DNA of 64,000 nucleotides from Ottelia alismoides (lineage: Eukaryota; Streptophyta; Magnoliopsida; Alismatales; Hydrocharitaceae). This document shows positions 15,001 to 21,586 of this stretch, piece by piece (position 1 is the first letter of the stretch; every line of letters begins with the position of its first letter). The position numbers were made by a program, and so were the translations under genes. Under the pieces are notes generated by a model. It saw nothing but the letters and a program-made list of their open reading frames with translations, did no database searches and was not told where the DNA came from. The stretch is from positions 5,640,501 to 5,704,500 of the forward strand of contig JAZKJV010011400.1 in the NCBI GenBank assembly GCA_037367405.1, read 5' to 3'.

Positions 15001-16768
15001 CCCAACCTACCAGTCCGAACTGGGACCTGGCCGGCGCACTGGCCGCTAGATCGATCGGTATGATATCCCCGGTTCTGCCGCCAGCTCCGATCGAGATGTT
15101 ATCGATGCGAACGGTCGATTCAATGGCCGCACCTTGCGGCGCATTCAATTGGAAACGCAAGGTTTGAGTTTTTCCACGCAGCTCGGCTGGTATCGCAATT
15201 CTGTAGGTCTTGGACTGGTTGGTTAACTGATTGACTTCAAATTGTGCAATCAGCTCGTCACCGACAAAGACCTTCAAATCGTCGCCCAGTGACGCTTCCG
15301 TTTGGTAAGCGTCGAAAGATAGGATGGCCGCCGCTCTCGGCAAGTAGAACCGGTTGTGAATTCGATCGGGGCCGCTGGCATTAAGCTGAAGATAGTAGTT
15401 GCCTGATTGAACTTGTACGCGTGCGGTACCGCCGCCACCATGATGAGACCAGCCAGGCACCAGGTTATCACCAGCGACGGACGACAACGCGTCGAACTGA
15501 TCCCCTGGATGTTGGAAGTCGCCATTGAACAGCGCGCTTTGGCTGGTCCAATCCGGTGATTGCTTGGCTGAAGCGATGGATAACTCGGCGCTGGCTGCCA
15601 CATTGCCGGGGCTGAGCGGGCCAGGGGTGAACTGGTGATCTTGACTGGGACCATAAAAGTTGTCGGTGGCTGGGCGACTGTTGATACCGCCAGCGATGCG
15701 ACTAAACGCGTAACCACTAGTGGTAAAGCTGAATGACCCTGGCACCTGCGCCTGCGCCACCTCTTCGGGTTTTTCCTGAAGCACGCTGCCCAGGTACGCA
15801 CCACTCCAAACATAGGAGTGATCGCCCCCGAAATCGCCCGCCGAGTAAGGGTTGGGGCTTTCTTTGGGCAGTTCAAAGCCTGGGCGGAACTGAAAGTTAT
15901 AAGTTCCGGGAATGGGACGTCCGTTAGGCACAATGGCATCAGGAACCAGCGCGCCGTTGATTCCGCGCGTCTGGTAATAGGTGTCGACGAAACTGACCTT
16001 TTGCCAGGCGACGGCTCCATATCCGGCTGGCTTTCCCAAGCTCGCCAGAGCCTGGGCACCATCGACTTCCAACCCTTCATCGAAATCATGTGGGTCCAGG
16101 AATGTTACCTGGTCAACAGGGACATCGTAGAAAGCGAGACGTTCGACCGCTTCGCTCGTGACTGCCGATCCGAAGCTGTGTCCGATGAAATGCAATTGAG
16201 GGTTCGTTTGTGGCGTGGCTGGGTTGATAAGCCCCAACCCGGTTAGTGTGCTCAGCAGTGCATCTCCGGCCCCTTCGGCCCAGCCGGTGGAGATTTCGTT
16301 GGACTCTACCGCCCAGTCGAACAGTAACACAATCTCGCTGGGACTTCCCTGCGCATAAGAACCGTTGAGGATTTTAGTGCCACTGAACTGGGTGTCGAAG
16401 TCGAACTGACCTGAACCACCCTCTTGCAACAAGTCGTAATCCAAGAGCCAGGCGCTGCGCGACGTTCCATTAAAGGCGTCGGCTCGATCGCGAATGGCGG
16501 TGGCCAGAGGCATGAGGCTATCGCCATCGGCATCGAACGGTTGAAAGCCATGGGTCACCACGGTGACACCTTGGATCTGCGATCTATAGGGTGCGATCAG
16601 CTCAGCGACGGTATTGAGGCTGCGAAAATCTGCTGCCAGCAAGCGACGGCCCTCGAGCTCTTCGATTAGGGCGCGTCGAAAGGTTGTCGCCTTGCGTCGC
16701 CAGTGGCCCAGGCGATCAGCCGTGCCGTTCCAGGATTTGCGGGAGATGAGAACCGCGTTTTGGCGCAT
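1..16768 (-). CDS. Giant multidomain LEPR-XLL-like, RTX-repeat surface protein (3' end outside window)
   Basis: I read a single frame without a stop from the ATG at 16768 to the left edge, 5,589 complete codons, so the C terminus is missing. The next in-frame stop upstream is near 16905; no strong ribosome site is seen. Residues about 34-46 read EELEGRRLLAAD, like the LEPR-XLL motif of planctomycete surface proteins. A GHSFG nucleophile elbow (Ser198) suggests an alpha/beta-hydrolase-like segment. Residues about 790-830 match the peptidoglycan_binding_1 pattern (LQQRL...VDGIVGPHT). HPGHDAGMAVD near 934 and GGIHVAF near 1016 resemble M15 zinc-peptidase motifs. A long beta-rich region to about 3260 has FliD/flagellin IN-like modules (about 1550-2250) and EF-hand loops at D2041, D2764 (degenerate) and D3136. 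RTX repeats (GGxGxD) fill about 3280-4450. PPC-like beta domains lie near 4820, 5040 and 5170, then RTX repeats near 5290-5540. It is probably a calcium-binding cell-surface or matrix protein. Enzymatic activity is inferred from motifs only. Confidence 0.93.
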   Translation of the reverse strand, partial: MRQNAVLISRKSWNGTADRLGHWRRKATTFRRALIEELEGRRLLAADFRSLNTVAELIAPYRSQIQGVTVVTHGFQPFDADGDSLMPLATAIRDRADAFNGTSRSAWLLDYDLLQEGGSGQFDFDTQFSGTKILNGSYAQGSPSEIVLLFDWAVESNEISTGWAEGAGDALLSTLTGLGLINPATPQTNPQLHFIGHSFGSAVTSEAVERLAFYDVPVDQVTFLDPHDFDEGLEVDGAQALASLGKPAGYGAVAWQKVSFVDTYYQTRGINGALVPDAIVPNGRPIPGTYNFQFRPGFELPKESPNPYSAGDFGGDHSYVWSGAYLGSVLQEKPEEVAQAQVPGSFSFTTSGYAFSRIAGGINSRPATDNFYGPSQDHQFTPGPLSPGNVAASAELSIASAKQSPDWTSQSALFNGDFQHPGDQFDALSSVAGDNLVPGWSHHGGGGTARVQVQSGNYYLQLNASGPDRIHNRFYLPRAAAILSFDAYQTEASLGDDLKVFVGDELIAQFEVNQLTNQSKTYRIAIPAELRGKTQTLRFQLNAPQGAAIESTVRIDNISIGAGGRTGDIIPIDLAASAPARSQFGLVGWDLVNSSGTNIRIDVARNPLRGDYELNYNGQPIAYALLSDRVDSVSFSTSGQLYLAPPTISLGSTLDGGLEPGYQGGMKLWYRHGLELAIVADPAGIATYLNGIAANKIEFLQARLSDALNGSLIPILPTTASVQARHIQLSQTETIEQWLIHDTASQRAWVLSEAGNGYSLFEANQYALSVVAGAGTINDAEKVPSQGASVLEVAQLQQRLRFWNYPDETGQLLVVDGIVGPHTRHAAGLFRASVTNSAFAEANDVSGASFNYINAVNGPRWTYLSDNLSDHIDTEVGPFPEDAPPLHYATDWVINTILATASALKTGSNPIQLPIVVGSMSSESGPSSLAHPGHDAGMAVDFVLAPASGVPATGNGSLSQPEADVVRLINGLELHSPSGVTLKEVITSNSDIVNALNAGRISPIASLDPAFSGGIHVAFNPPEVSFFPPAPAAVVSDDVNSGLQEVLDWLSQLINTELNKQLPALVEADPNAEDAEPATLSDSLGLTHVLTGDGSILDELKSQLGLGPSPSVLAEQLSQSRTSLFLNLPKLSAQPSVGVFSPENPASYNFSHDLIVFDSVGQAHNATLYFIKTPQAHKWNARLTVDNVLQPAVHSLEFSPDSEQLLPTNAKFIIEAYTPGGAIEAVDLVIDLSQATQRNDQFKMGWTTWSVAVQAQYEKSTGKSAMHFSLNGRASTGNRQFDFAEALAQWGVSLNGDIAAQASVNGRLDFTVTWDNKTSKPKSETLAVQLHEFGADVNILVDTILIDAKAGLLGGSIIDSGTLTNPGPTNSFITASATFDATLNAGQSVLIAQLDTHAVGEDYAIDMTCDLNGVLYFTSTLAGQPIPGELKVLLGLNGGQPTATPAGDLDDILDQLGKLTPKSLADTASQLADWLSGLGNIGQLKNKLPLGGGSFGQAADLGEELSKLLFSKFQEVRLVAESAPQGVGPFSNDTQFELTLSDNLTKTITLSSTITQNNSTLGDLASDLSSALAAGLEGTDFAGLVKATVVDGKLAIYSTDSSVNGIRVAIKEGQTTPGLARLGFGNNQAVDQLRFQTLQDLEQLIREALNLSPSQFGLVYNRNLGTLSSSLNFVSETLLGSSSIAMGNSWGGLTGIASNSSVDLWRRAQGSFDFGIDLSNIGTGFTLDATTPLSSLPTWGGGFESGIRSSLKPTSSFTFSKDIRFALKVDDNAFEVLIPAAATTTNSSLGDLALDIQNAIQAALAASSFAGGVTASVDSSSGTPVLTIRVPGASIGSIELADSSVAGDYYGLRRLGLQSGTRFGQHLRVVLSDDSAFSVSLRDVATVGDVINRIETASRTVANDASSRRVAVWIDPQAPDHLNVRDLGHVSGGDSSAGRFTIEGADSSMAALILGLRGTDQDSDGKPNNGIDDVDDGVINGSGLHGQSLANRFYVNNFSVDLSVQATAKDIDAVASFGPASVGIVNGKGEASAKLSLSLTDPNSDGRLYLSEMLDSDAQQIIGDPLLECDLNLELPVVLTGTIPGLSLPGNAAVIVSWADIHEGTEPTIHLRGMDNLKGFENFSAFGLRGDLRIERVLDGALDVRNNLPEVRVQLRGEANPIQLDFSFIDPTATGPALKPLESFQDLIDAIRIQTGGKLTLNFTRDGRGLELFDNTSGNRTFSISALNGSNILSQLGWAGMAAVENVITGEPIYQASILDALRQVVELLRSFEELDALRENLPGTNVSINDILDFADQLSATLDELQNKPKAALHELEMALETGLNIPGSNLALKLDGQALKVVVRIAETASRSLPLNFDLLSGNQDLGKFAALKGEGRVNANLGADFVLAIGIDLADPDDLRPFLYAVTPQNENATALIDMGTRLAVTAKLSTPTAINVKAAIGPLSASIVNGSVRLDDGTAQANPARFTAKLRSVNTSGRRYLDGLSLSSLQTEIVGQMQAVLPVHVTPSGFIGNIGLSANMQDPVGSFNVSLPPFQDALSRVDFTTDMSVFLDGWDSVLGLFEEKLVDKLDDLKLPVIGNQLGDLSRFILDLRGEIDEIDPTSLIGNNAVGILRSQLFDKLTGINVLKERDGQAGLTQNDIQVTQTSTTVEFEVSMGGTIAANDLKFDMNLPGLGLTTNEMSLNLSANWQIDVGIGIDKNTGVYLKLSRNNANGTRKTDDLHIDFKAELLGGDFDARLGFLNLKVANNRTEAAGEFDIDLDPGPDNRIGLGEIFSAPLTTSFSGNVLEGGIDNNKAAIIDWTLTASVNGVSGLPQLRTGFDIDWTVNSFADLSSAPKVEFGDVQMNLGSFFSDFLGPIVKNVNDALEPVRPILDVLTAPIPVISDLAGPTTLLDLADFFGYGDYNDFIYAVQDISELAEMLQGAVGATNWINLGSFSVDGALASLSRGRGNLAPRTNPLNNVDFNGIKNQIKTTGGQQSEAFTSATSATGGGFRFPILENPASAFGLLLGQDVTLFGYDMPRLEAQFEYSQFYPIWGPVGARITGTVGAVADFAFGFDTYGARQFVASGYSDATKIFDGFFISDTASVDGTGADVPELTLSGALKVAAEVNIVVARVGAGGGIYLDVFFDLHDNNNDGKIRFQELKDNFDLGPIHVFDVSGQLSAKLFAYYEIGFRAFGKWVKVAGDEYELAEVVLLDFSLPRPDENVQSLSFIEGGQLKFRTTDRNDQFTISKGTGDDSDKVIVTSPLLRDPEKHPLANFSSILFDGGQGDDRFTVLEGLNVPVTVYGRSGNDMIRTADGPATVYGDSETEAGNDGRDKIFLGSGGGTVYGGGGDDEITGSPIRDVLHGGSGRDLIKGLEGDDEIHGNSGADRIEAGGGNDSVFGGDDGDVIDAGRGDDYVEGQGGDDNILGGFDDDILIGGLGNDQINGDRGDDLIIGDSATVNRTGEFPYSVAGLSGAGADTLIGDRGSDYIYGGGGNDRIDAGTGVDFAWGHEGNDTIDMGPGSDQADGGPDDDEIFGGTGSDKLIGAQGRDRIYGGINTQGGGSADDVNTIFGDLESTGSGVADETQADTIYGDVGRDVIQSGSGSDTVYTLGGHNEAHLGMGNNVYRSGDGNDEVTAESGNDDIRAGHGNNTVDAGHGQNTVVTGSGYDTITTGSGHDTIEAGSGGTIANPQEIRAGAGDNRVITGDGIETITTLGGRDSITTGHGAKTINAGEGWNVVTAGNVGSGTTTVTVGSGADQITVGDGTKIIHGGSGNNVITLGNGDATVDTLDDDDRITIGNGNKYILAGDGDNTIQLGNGPSTVVTLTGNDTITTGNDQDIIISTGGNNLIRSGGGRDFVQTGDGVDTVNGEAGNDILLGGRGNDQLSGGSDHDLVIGDAGDDTLLGDQGRDLLWGGLPDDIMAIWGIGTFTTSMPPLWSEIDDPETGFGWFASKFDLTAASVTGSASFAVPTELANASSISAANRNISYTGSTQKVVPIDVLNFSVGGRMATNLGAGDGDGFDTLMGGDGTDWIFGGGDADFVDGGTGADYIDGGRGNDRLLGGAGQAIGEGGDDVIRGGLNNDILRGGDGLDLLFGDEGDDLVFGDTGSPNGNGIGQAGQVLWGGSGKDTLYAFAGYDAAIEAAQVGDHLIGGSGEDLLYGNLRQDLLDGGQEADFLHGDYVDGPLYARNVRAATVGGSDILLGGFGQDQLFGGGGNDILRGNEDGDWLEGNDGNDALIGGSGIDILTLDVANNYAVTGGDKLFGHEVTGTNLGNFVDNVANDQWADIVLLQGDAQSAPNGNPLFDDDIFLSGDFSTGNLQVTYRSGTGRDPVTGQLLNPITNPRPIMAGIMPSVEQIQIAGLMGDDALSVQGLTGTQTTGGETGVSYTAMVGGGPGNDILLGSPGDDRLDGGPGSDRIYGFAGNDRLWGDYFNGNAGFDFDQLYAGAGFDDLVGGSGDNVLSAWSFNPTLNYSFTGNYTDEVIRNALMRNDTPAKANLSPANFGVFRNADGKPVSNPAAGAREDTGLNRMLGNSSANSEQLYGGTGLDFLYGNGGGGANGDALYTYRGELFGAGQMPWEQDDAWKEYARQTDAIWYVGAGTGLSESDDTVQIDYVTDPTSPMYGRHIVTIRQSGSFNLKLSYQIGQSLFAPVTDNNNVNDPSANVGGNQEQFFDVENVGYRWDPVTGRLFQLTPEQRRDKGLSAIGETDLGVTVLPPEGDFLAILVDTLGGNDTVLVGETVQKSVWVDAGSGNDLVRMEPRLAYLPDQTDKFASRNDTPGTSRSLGTLDVDGNNNGARVDRQFTGLTIDSATDVNEHEGSEVDWYSFTLSSAPLAGDVLQLTAGGVGAQKASGLSTYIAKPQRLQIDVYSGLAPAWDTLTDYVGTSNVPFSLTIPQETGPDFKTAGDVILTKGRTYNLVYSADRLASDSAARPTVAEVALMNLIAGPIEEADAGFRVATAITADQLATIDLSSLSTGVTYHVRVQDLDGITGEYSLSYASVSTPDLYESSSTPNINANNAYWLPSPASVREIVDLTLPGQARATQGDWFKLSLDGASGNLMAVSHVATRTLAVQLIDADTNEVKADANGNAPLVLPGGLSGDYYLKVTADGPARYDLQLNISQTLTGNGSQTAPFLINDIDLMVADNRTISPGSAPTGTTADQAARFYQFSLSEPGELGEAIGLRVLKEYQPTKYVASPENQLRLQLLDSQGAVLQEATSTDADPQATLDLAGLPRGTYRVRVDSGWRRDGEVDVALADADTHYELYSSTGLRMGSRGARLDARESIVTRLAAPQTIRRDVILGGEGNDHLLGGSGEDWIFGGAGNDYLSGGYDRQAEDLIVGGTGNNYFMLVPDDLATKNGGPFDNGNSDLFVGSENPNDVDQVYYVGGGVGIRDFVTLGFDRFLGRHKVSTLVWDTTNLGFAASDGEYLQRYAFFRAVNIERTVIDGGDDVDVIHADPGYLLGGESWGISGGDLAAGATAFNRLVLMGGLGPDLVLGGAGSESIVGGRFDASDTDKNFLSGGLGDDFLLGGIARDVIYGGRFPFENNALLVEMDDLNIRQGTPDDGTAPTNTPPVVTTYDASGDAFDRDADDRATF

Positions 16769-17323
16769 GAGAATTGATCCGTCAGCGAGATGTTCAAGGG
16801 AGGGGCCCTCATGCAGGAACGGCGCTGCACAACGAATTGGCAGTACAGGCGACCAGTTGCCAGGTCGACTGCACCAGCCAGGCAGCGCGGTTGAACGAGG
16901 GGAGGTTCAACAGCTACTTCAACTGAGCTGTTCAGCGCTCAAACAAAAAGAATTTCAGACGCTGCGAGAAAAGAGGTGCTTCGGGGCTTTTCTTGGTTCG
17001 CCTGTCCGTGGCAATGCGCATGCAAACAAGAACTCAATAGTTGAGCACTAGACACTACAAGCCCGTAAAAACCTGCGACCGGACGAAAGACTTTAGCCTT
17101 TCCGTTTTTTTTCGGGCACTTCTGGTGGCCAACTTTGGGAGCACGCTTTTTGTGAAAACCGGACGCAATCAGGGAAGGAAAGGCTGAGATCTTTGCGATT
17201 GGCTACCGCCCCTCAATCATTTGCCAAGCGCAATGTGTTTGAGCAGTACGGTTGAATCCGATTAACTTGTTAGTACGATGATTGAGGCTACAAAGGGCGT
17301 TTAGCATTCTTGGATGGCGAGTA
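16769..17323. other. Divergent intergenic region, no gene seen
   Basis: This 555-bp gap lies between the start of the giant minus-strand gene and the plus-strand sigma factor, so it should hold both promoters. I see no RNA gene, no credible small ORF and no clear terminator. A T-rich stretch near 17100-17160 is the only compositional change. No promoter box is distinct enough to call. Confidence 0.5.
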
Positions 17324-17923
17324 ATGGCGGTCGAGGAGTTACAAACTTTGCTCCAACGCGCTCAAGCGGGTGATCGCGATGCGCTGGGTAAAGCCTTTGA
17401 GCGATTGACTCCCTTTCTTTTGCAACTGGCCAACGACGAGCTCGATCCACGTCTGAAGCAAAAGGCCAGTGGCTCGGACATTGTCCAGCAAACCTTGCTG
17501 GAAGCCGGCCAGTCGTTGGCAAATTTCGAAGGCTCGTCCGAAGCCTTTATGGTTTGGTTGCGTCGTATACTTCACAACAACATCGCCAATCAGCGTCGTC
17601 AATTCCGTACCAAGAAACGCAGTCTCAATCGCGAGGTACGTTTGGGCGACGGCAGTTCGGCACTGGTTCGTATCGATAGCCTGACACAAGCCTCGCCCTC
17701 GCAGAGCGATCAATTGGTTCGCCAGGAGTCGCTGGATTCGATTTCTTGCGCCATGGAATCTCTCACCCCAGATTACCGACGTGTGATCGAGTACCGGAAC
17801 GAACACAAATTGAGTTTCCAAGAGATTGGACAGTTAATGGACCGTTCGCCCGAGGCGGCCAGAAAACTGTGGGGTCGAGCCATTGAAGCACTGAAGGCCG
17901 AAATCGATAGGTTAGAAGGATGA
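17324..17923 (+). CDS. RNA polymerase sigma-70 factor, planctomycete ECF-like subfamily
   Basis: This 199-residue protein begins MAVEELQTLLQRAQAGDRDALG. I use the ATG at 17324 rather than an in-frame TTG at 17282, because the family usually starts just before this helix. The N-terminal half is a sigma region 2 (DIVQQTLLEAGQSLANFEG, then MVWLRRILHNNIANQRR). The C-terminal half is region 4 with a helix-turn-helix (LSFQEIGQLMDRSPEAARKLWGRAI). It directs core RNA polymerase to alternative promoters. Its stop codon overlaps the start of the kinase gene (ATGA at 17920-17923), so the two are translationally coupled and probably work as a sensing and transcription unit. This pairing is common in planctomycetes. 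The signal and the target promoters cannot be read from the sequence. Confidence 0.93.
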   Translation: MAVEELQTLLQRAQAGDRDALGKAFERLTPFLLQLANDELDPRLKQKASGSDIVQQTLLEAGQSLANFEGSSEAFMVWLRRILHNNIANQRRQFRTKKRSLNREVRLGDGSSALVRIDSLTQASPSQSDQLVRQESLDSISCAMESLTPDYRRVIEYRNEHKLSFQEIGQLMDRSPEAARKLWGRAIEALKAEIDRLEG

Positions 17924-20900
17924 ACGACGGGGAACGGACCGACGACGACCTGTTCGCCCAACTGCTCGATGCCTACGATCGAGCGTATTGGAACGATAGC
18001 TCCTCGGCCTTCTGGCGCGAAAATCCCTGCAGTCAGCCCATGCGTCAACGCGTCGAAACGGCCCATGATGCACTCAAACAACTTGATTCGTACCTGACCA
18101 GGCGGATCGGTGCTGAACAAATCAATACGCCGATCGACATGTCGGTCAGTCAATGGTTGGGCAAGCCTGTCCAAGTGGGCCGTTTCGAGGTCGTGCGGGA
18201 GTTGGGTCGCGGCGGATTCGGGGTGGTTTACCTGGCCAATGACCCTGTGCTGCATCGCCAGGTTGCCATCAAGCTGCCTCGCTTCGAAACGCTGGGAGCG
18301 GCCGAGTTGCAGCAGCGTTTCATGAAGGAAGCGGAGATCGCTGCCAGTTTGGATCACCCGCATATCGTGCCTGTCCTGGAGGTTGGACATGTGGCACAAG
18401 GCATGTACATCGTTTCGCCTTACTGCCCTGGAACGAACCTGGCACAGTGGCTGACCGAACATCCGCGCGAACTGACAACAGCACAGACAGTGGAGTTCAT
18501 GATCGCTGCCGCAGATGCGATGACCTATTGCCACCAGCGCGGGGTGTTGCATCGCGACTTGAAGCCCGCCAATGTTTTGCTCTTCCCCGCGCCGGCCGAC
18601 CCGTTACCGTTTACGCCTCGCATCAACGACTTTGGCCTGGCTAAAGTACTCGAGTCGACCATGAGCCAAACTGCCAGTAACGCGATGCTGGGTACACCGC
18701 TCTATATGGCACCTGAACAAGTGCTATCGCAAACGCACTGCATTGGTCCTGCGACCGATGTGTACGGCCTGGGAGCAATCTTGTATGAACTGCTGACCGG
18801 CCATCCGCCGTTTCGGGGTACAGTCGCCGAAATCCTCGACCAGATCCGAACTCAAGATCCCATCAAGCCTCGGGAACAGTACCGAGCTATTCCAATCGAT
18901 TTGGAAACCATTTGTCTCAAGTGCCTGGCCAAACGCACCGAGGATCGGTATGCCACCGCCGCCGAACTGCTGGAAGACCTGCGTGCCTTTCAGAGCGGCC
19001 AGGCGATAAGAGCTCGCCGAATAGGCTGGTTAGAATTGCTCGAACGACGCTGCGGGCACGTCCAGAATGTCATGTCTGCTGGCCGGGTCATCAGTGCTGT
19101 TCAGCTACTGCTAACGGGCATCCTGGTTATCATCGCGATTTACTGGAATTCGACCAGGATTGCATCCGGCACCGTAACCACAGTCACGGCAGCGATTGCT
19201 TGTGGATTGATGATTAACTTGCCGCTAATGGTACTCGGCCTGGCCGTGTCGCGCAACAGGCCCTGGGCCGCCATTGTCTCTTGGATCGCTGGCATCAGTG
19301 TTTGCGGTTTGGGTATGGGCTGGATTGGGTATCAGTTACGGCAGCCTCAGCGCTATCCGGAAGAGACAAGCTGGTTGATGATTATCGCTTGTGCCTTGGG
19401 ACTCTGGGCGTTACATACAGTTGCATCGGCATGCGCGTGGCATGCCATGTCCTACACCAGGGCTTTTCTTTTGCCGCAGAACCGTGGGACTCAAACCTTC
19501 TATCGAGTCCTAGTGCCAACTTGTTTGCTCATCTTCGGTATGCTCGGGGCGATCCTGGATACGTTTTATCGGCGCTCCCATTTACCGCGGGCCAACGAGT
19601 TGACTACGGCCAGTGGAATGCAAGTGCCCGGGGCCATGGATGAATCAGCTCGCTATGTGCAAAATGCTTACTACTTGCGCAAGAGCTTTGACAGCCTGCG
19701 TCTGGGCAAAGTCGACGAAGCTCAAGATTTTCTTCAGACCAGTGCCGCAGCCGTCGCTTCTCAGGAATCGCAGAGCTTTTCTTGGAACTATTTACACAGC
19801 CGCATTCATGCCCCGCGCCGACAGTATGACGATTTGGCCAGCGAAGTTCTCTGTACCGATATTTCGCCTGACGGACGCTGGATTGTGGGTGGCGATCGAT
19901 CCGGCAACGTTTGTATCTGGATGCCCGACGGCACACTGGCCAAATCGTTCAACTACTCCGAAAAAGAGATCTGTGCGGTAGAGTTCTCACCCGACGGCCA
20001 GTGGCTGGCTACGGCTGGACAAAACTCCCAAGTCTATTTGTGGCGCACCGAGAGCTGGGAATCAGCCACGGTGATGAATGAGTTTCAAGGAACGATCAAT
20101 GCTGTGGCTTGGAGTCCCGACAGTAAACGGTTGGTCACCGGCACCCGGCAGAATCGGCTGAGTGTCTGGGATGTTCAGAAGAGCGAACGCATTACGCGTT
20201 TGGCTCCGGTGTTAGGCGCGGTGCGCGGTGTCGCCTGGTCGGCCGACGGCGCATTGATCGCCGCCGTATTCGACAACAGACTGTCCATCTGGAACACAGC
20301 TAACTGGGAGGTCATGCATGAAGCTCAACCGAGCGAACATGGAATCTACGGTGTGGCATTCGCGCCCGATAGCCAGACCCTGGTCGCTGCTGGCTTCACC
20401 GAGATGCTGCAGATTGTCGATGTGATGAACCCTACCAGTCCCCGCGAAATCGAAGCCAATGGCCCGATGCGTTTTGTGGATTGGTCTGCCGATGGCCGGT
20501 ACATTGCAGCAGCCGTCTCGTTTGGAGGACCAAGAATATGGTCCAGCGAGACGTTTAAAGAGGAAGCCACACTAGAACGCGCATACACGCGTTTGGTTAA
20601 GTTTTCCCACGATGGACACAGCCTGCTCTCGGCACGCGGCAACGAGTCCACTATCACCCATTGGGACTTGCGGGCTGCCATGGGCATTCGCGAGTTGTCA
20701 GCGTCTGAATCCATATTAACCTGGTCAGGCAATGGGGCGGCACTCTTCTACGTGACCAGTGGCAGCAGCACCAGACTCTTTAATGCTGAGTTGGCTGAGC
20801 CAATTATGGAACTGAAGGGGGCTGCCTCGCATGCGGCTCTCAGCGATGACGGTAAAGTCTTCGTTCGATTGTATGATGACCAGCTGGAAGTCTGGGACCA

Positions 20901-21564
20901 GCCCAGCCGAGCCTTGCGCGGACATTTACCCAAACCGGATTTTCATATCGCTACCATGGACATCAGTAGCGATGGTCAGCGATTGTACGTCAGCAGCCAC
21001 ATCAACGACTGGGCACTCTACGACTTGACCGAACGAAAGCTGCTCGCCCACAGAGGTGCCGATAAAGTTTACGCTAGCCCAGCATACGCCTTTGAACCGA
21101 GCGGCCAACGAATCCTAGTGCGTCTGATGCCCGATTCAGCGGAAGGGGACTTTTGCCTGTTGGATACATCCAGCGGTCGGTTCCTGCACCCAGTCAAAGC
21201 AGAGCACACGATGCGCACCGCAGCGTTCGATTCGGATCGAGCCAAGATCTATCTGGCCGATGCCGATGGTATTCATGGCTATGACCTGGCAACTCAGACC
21301 CTCGACAGCCGACATTTCCGCTTGCGCCGTGGCATTCAGAGTTTGGCCCTCTCCCCAGATGGCTTGACGCTAGCGATCTGGATCGCCAACGAAGGCATCT
21401 TCTTGTGGGACGTGCGCACGGGCCAGGAACTCTTCCCCATATTGCAGACGGACCACGTTATCGATCAGTTGCAGTTTACTTCCAACACGCAACTGATCTG
21501 TCGACGCGCAAACGCCCCAGACAATCACCGCCTGGTCATATTTCAATGCGACCCATCTCACTGA
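17920..21564 (+). CDS. Membrane Ser/Thr protein kinase with C-terminal WD40 repeats
   Basis: This 1,214-residue protein has a complete Hanks-type kinase domain at about 88-375: glycine loop GRGGFGVV (96-103), catalytic Lys118, HRDLKPAN (211-218), DFG (237-239) and GTPLYMAPEQ. Next come about five hydrophobic segments (about 390-560), for example LLLTGILVIIAIYW and LLIFGMLGAILDTFY. From about 645 to the end are WD40-type blades (such as ISPDGRWIVGGDRSGNVCIW) that should form one or two propellers. The kinase N terminus would be cytoplasmic; the side on which the propeller lies depends on the number of membrane segments. The gene is coupled by ATGA overlap to the sigma factor, so phosphorylation control of that factor is a reasonable inference. 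It converges on grpE with a 22-bp gap. Confidence 0.95.
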   Translation: MNDGERTDDDLFAQLLDAYDRAYWNDSSSAFWRENPCSQPMRQRVETAHDALKQLDSYLTRRIGAEQINTPIDMSVSQWLGKPVQVGRFEVVRELGRGGFGVVYLANDPVLHRQVAIKLPRFETLGAAELQQRFMKEAEIAASLDHPHIVPVLEVGHVAQGMYIVSPYCPGTNLAQWLTEHPRELTTAQTVEFMIAAADAMTYCHQRGVLHRDLKPANVLLFPAPADPLPFTPRINDFGLAKVLESTMSQTASNAMLGTPLYMAPEQVLSQTHCIGPATDVYGLGAILYELLTGHPPFRGTVAEILDQIRTQDPIKPREQYRAIPIDLETICLKCLAKRTEDRYATAAELLEDLRAFQSGQAIRARRIGWLELLERRCGHVQNVMSAGRVISAVQLLLTGILVIIAIYWNSTRIASGTVTTVTAAIACGLMINLPLMVLGLAVSRNRPWAAIVSWIAGISVCGLGMGWIGYQLRQPQRYPEETSWLMIIACALGLWALHTVASACAWHAMSYTRAFLLPQNRGTQTFYRVLVPTCLLIFGMLGAILDTFYRRSHLPRANELTTASGMQVPGAMDESARYVQNAYYLRKSFDSLRLGKVDEAQDFLQTSAAAVASQESQSFSWNYLHSRIHAPRRQYDDLASEVLCTDISPDGRWIVGGDRSGNVCIWMPDGTLAKSFNYSEKEICAVEFSPDGQWLATAGQNSQVYLWRTESWESATVMNEFQGTINAVAWSPDSKRLVTGTRQNRLSVWDVQKSERITRLAPVLGAVRGVAWSADGALIAAVFDNRLSIWNTANWEVMHEAQPSEHGIYGVAFAPDSQTLVAAGFTEMLQIVDVMNPTSPREIEANGPMRFVDWSADGRYIAAAVSFGGPRIWSSETFKEEATLERAYTRLVKFSHDGHSLLSARGNESTITHWDLRAAMGIRELSASESILTWSGNGAALFYVTSGSSTRLFNAELAEPIMELKGAASHAALSDDGKVFVRLYDDQLEVWDQPSRALRGHLPKPDFHIATMDISSDGQRLYVSSHINDWALYDLTERKLLAHRGADKVYASPAYAFEPSGQRILVRLMPDSAEGDFCLLDTSSGRFLHPVKAEHTMRTAAFDSDRAKIYLADADGIHGYDLATQTLDSRHFRLRRGIQSLALSPDGLTLAIWIANEGIFLWDVRTGQELFPILQTDHVIDQLQFTSNTQLICRRANAPDNHRLVIFQCDPSH

Positions 21565-21586
21565 ATCGGCGTCGTCAACCAGTGGT

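Noticed and set aside
425..16089. Many ATG-to-stop frames of 60-270 codons on both strands (for example 425-1111, 5196-5729, 11286-11807, 15274-16089)
   Set aside because: They are shadows of the giant minus-strand frame. The frame read here is continuous and carries recognisable domains, while the others are composition-driven and show none.
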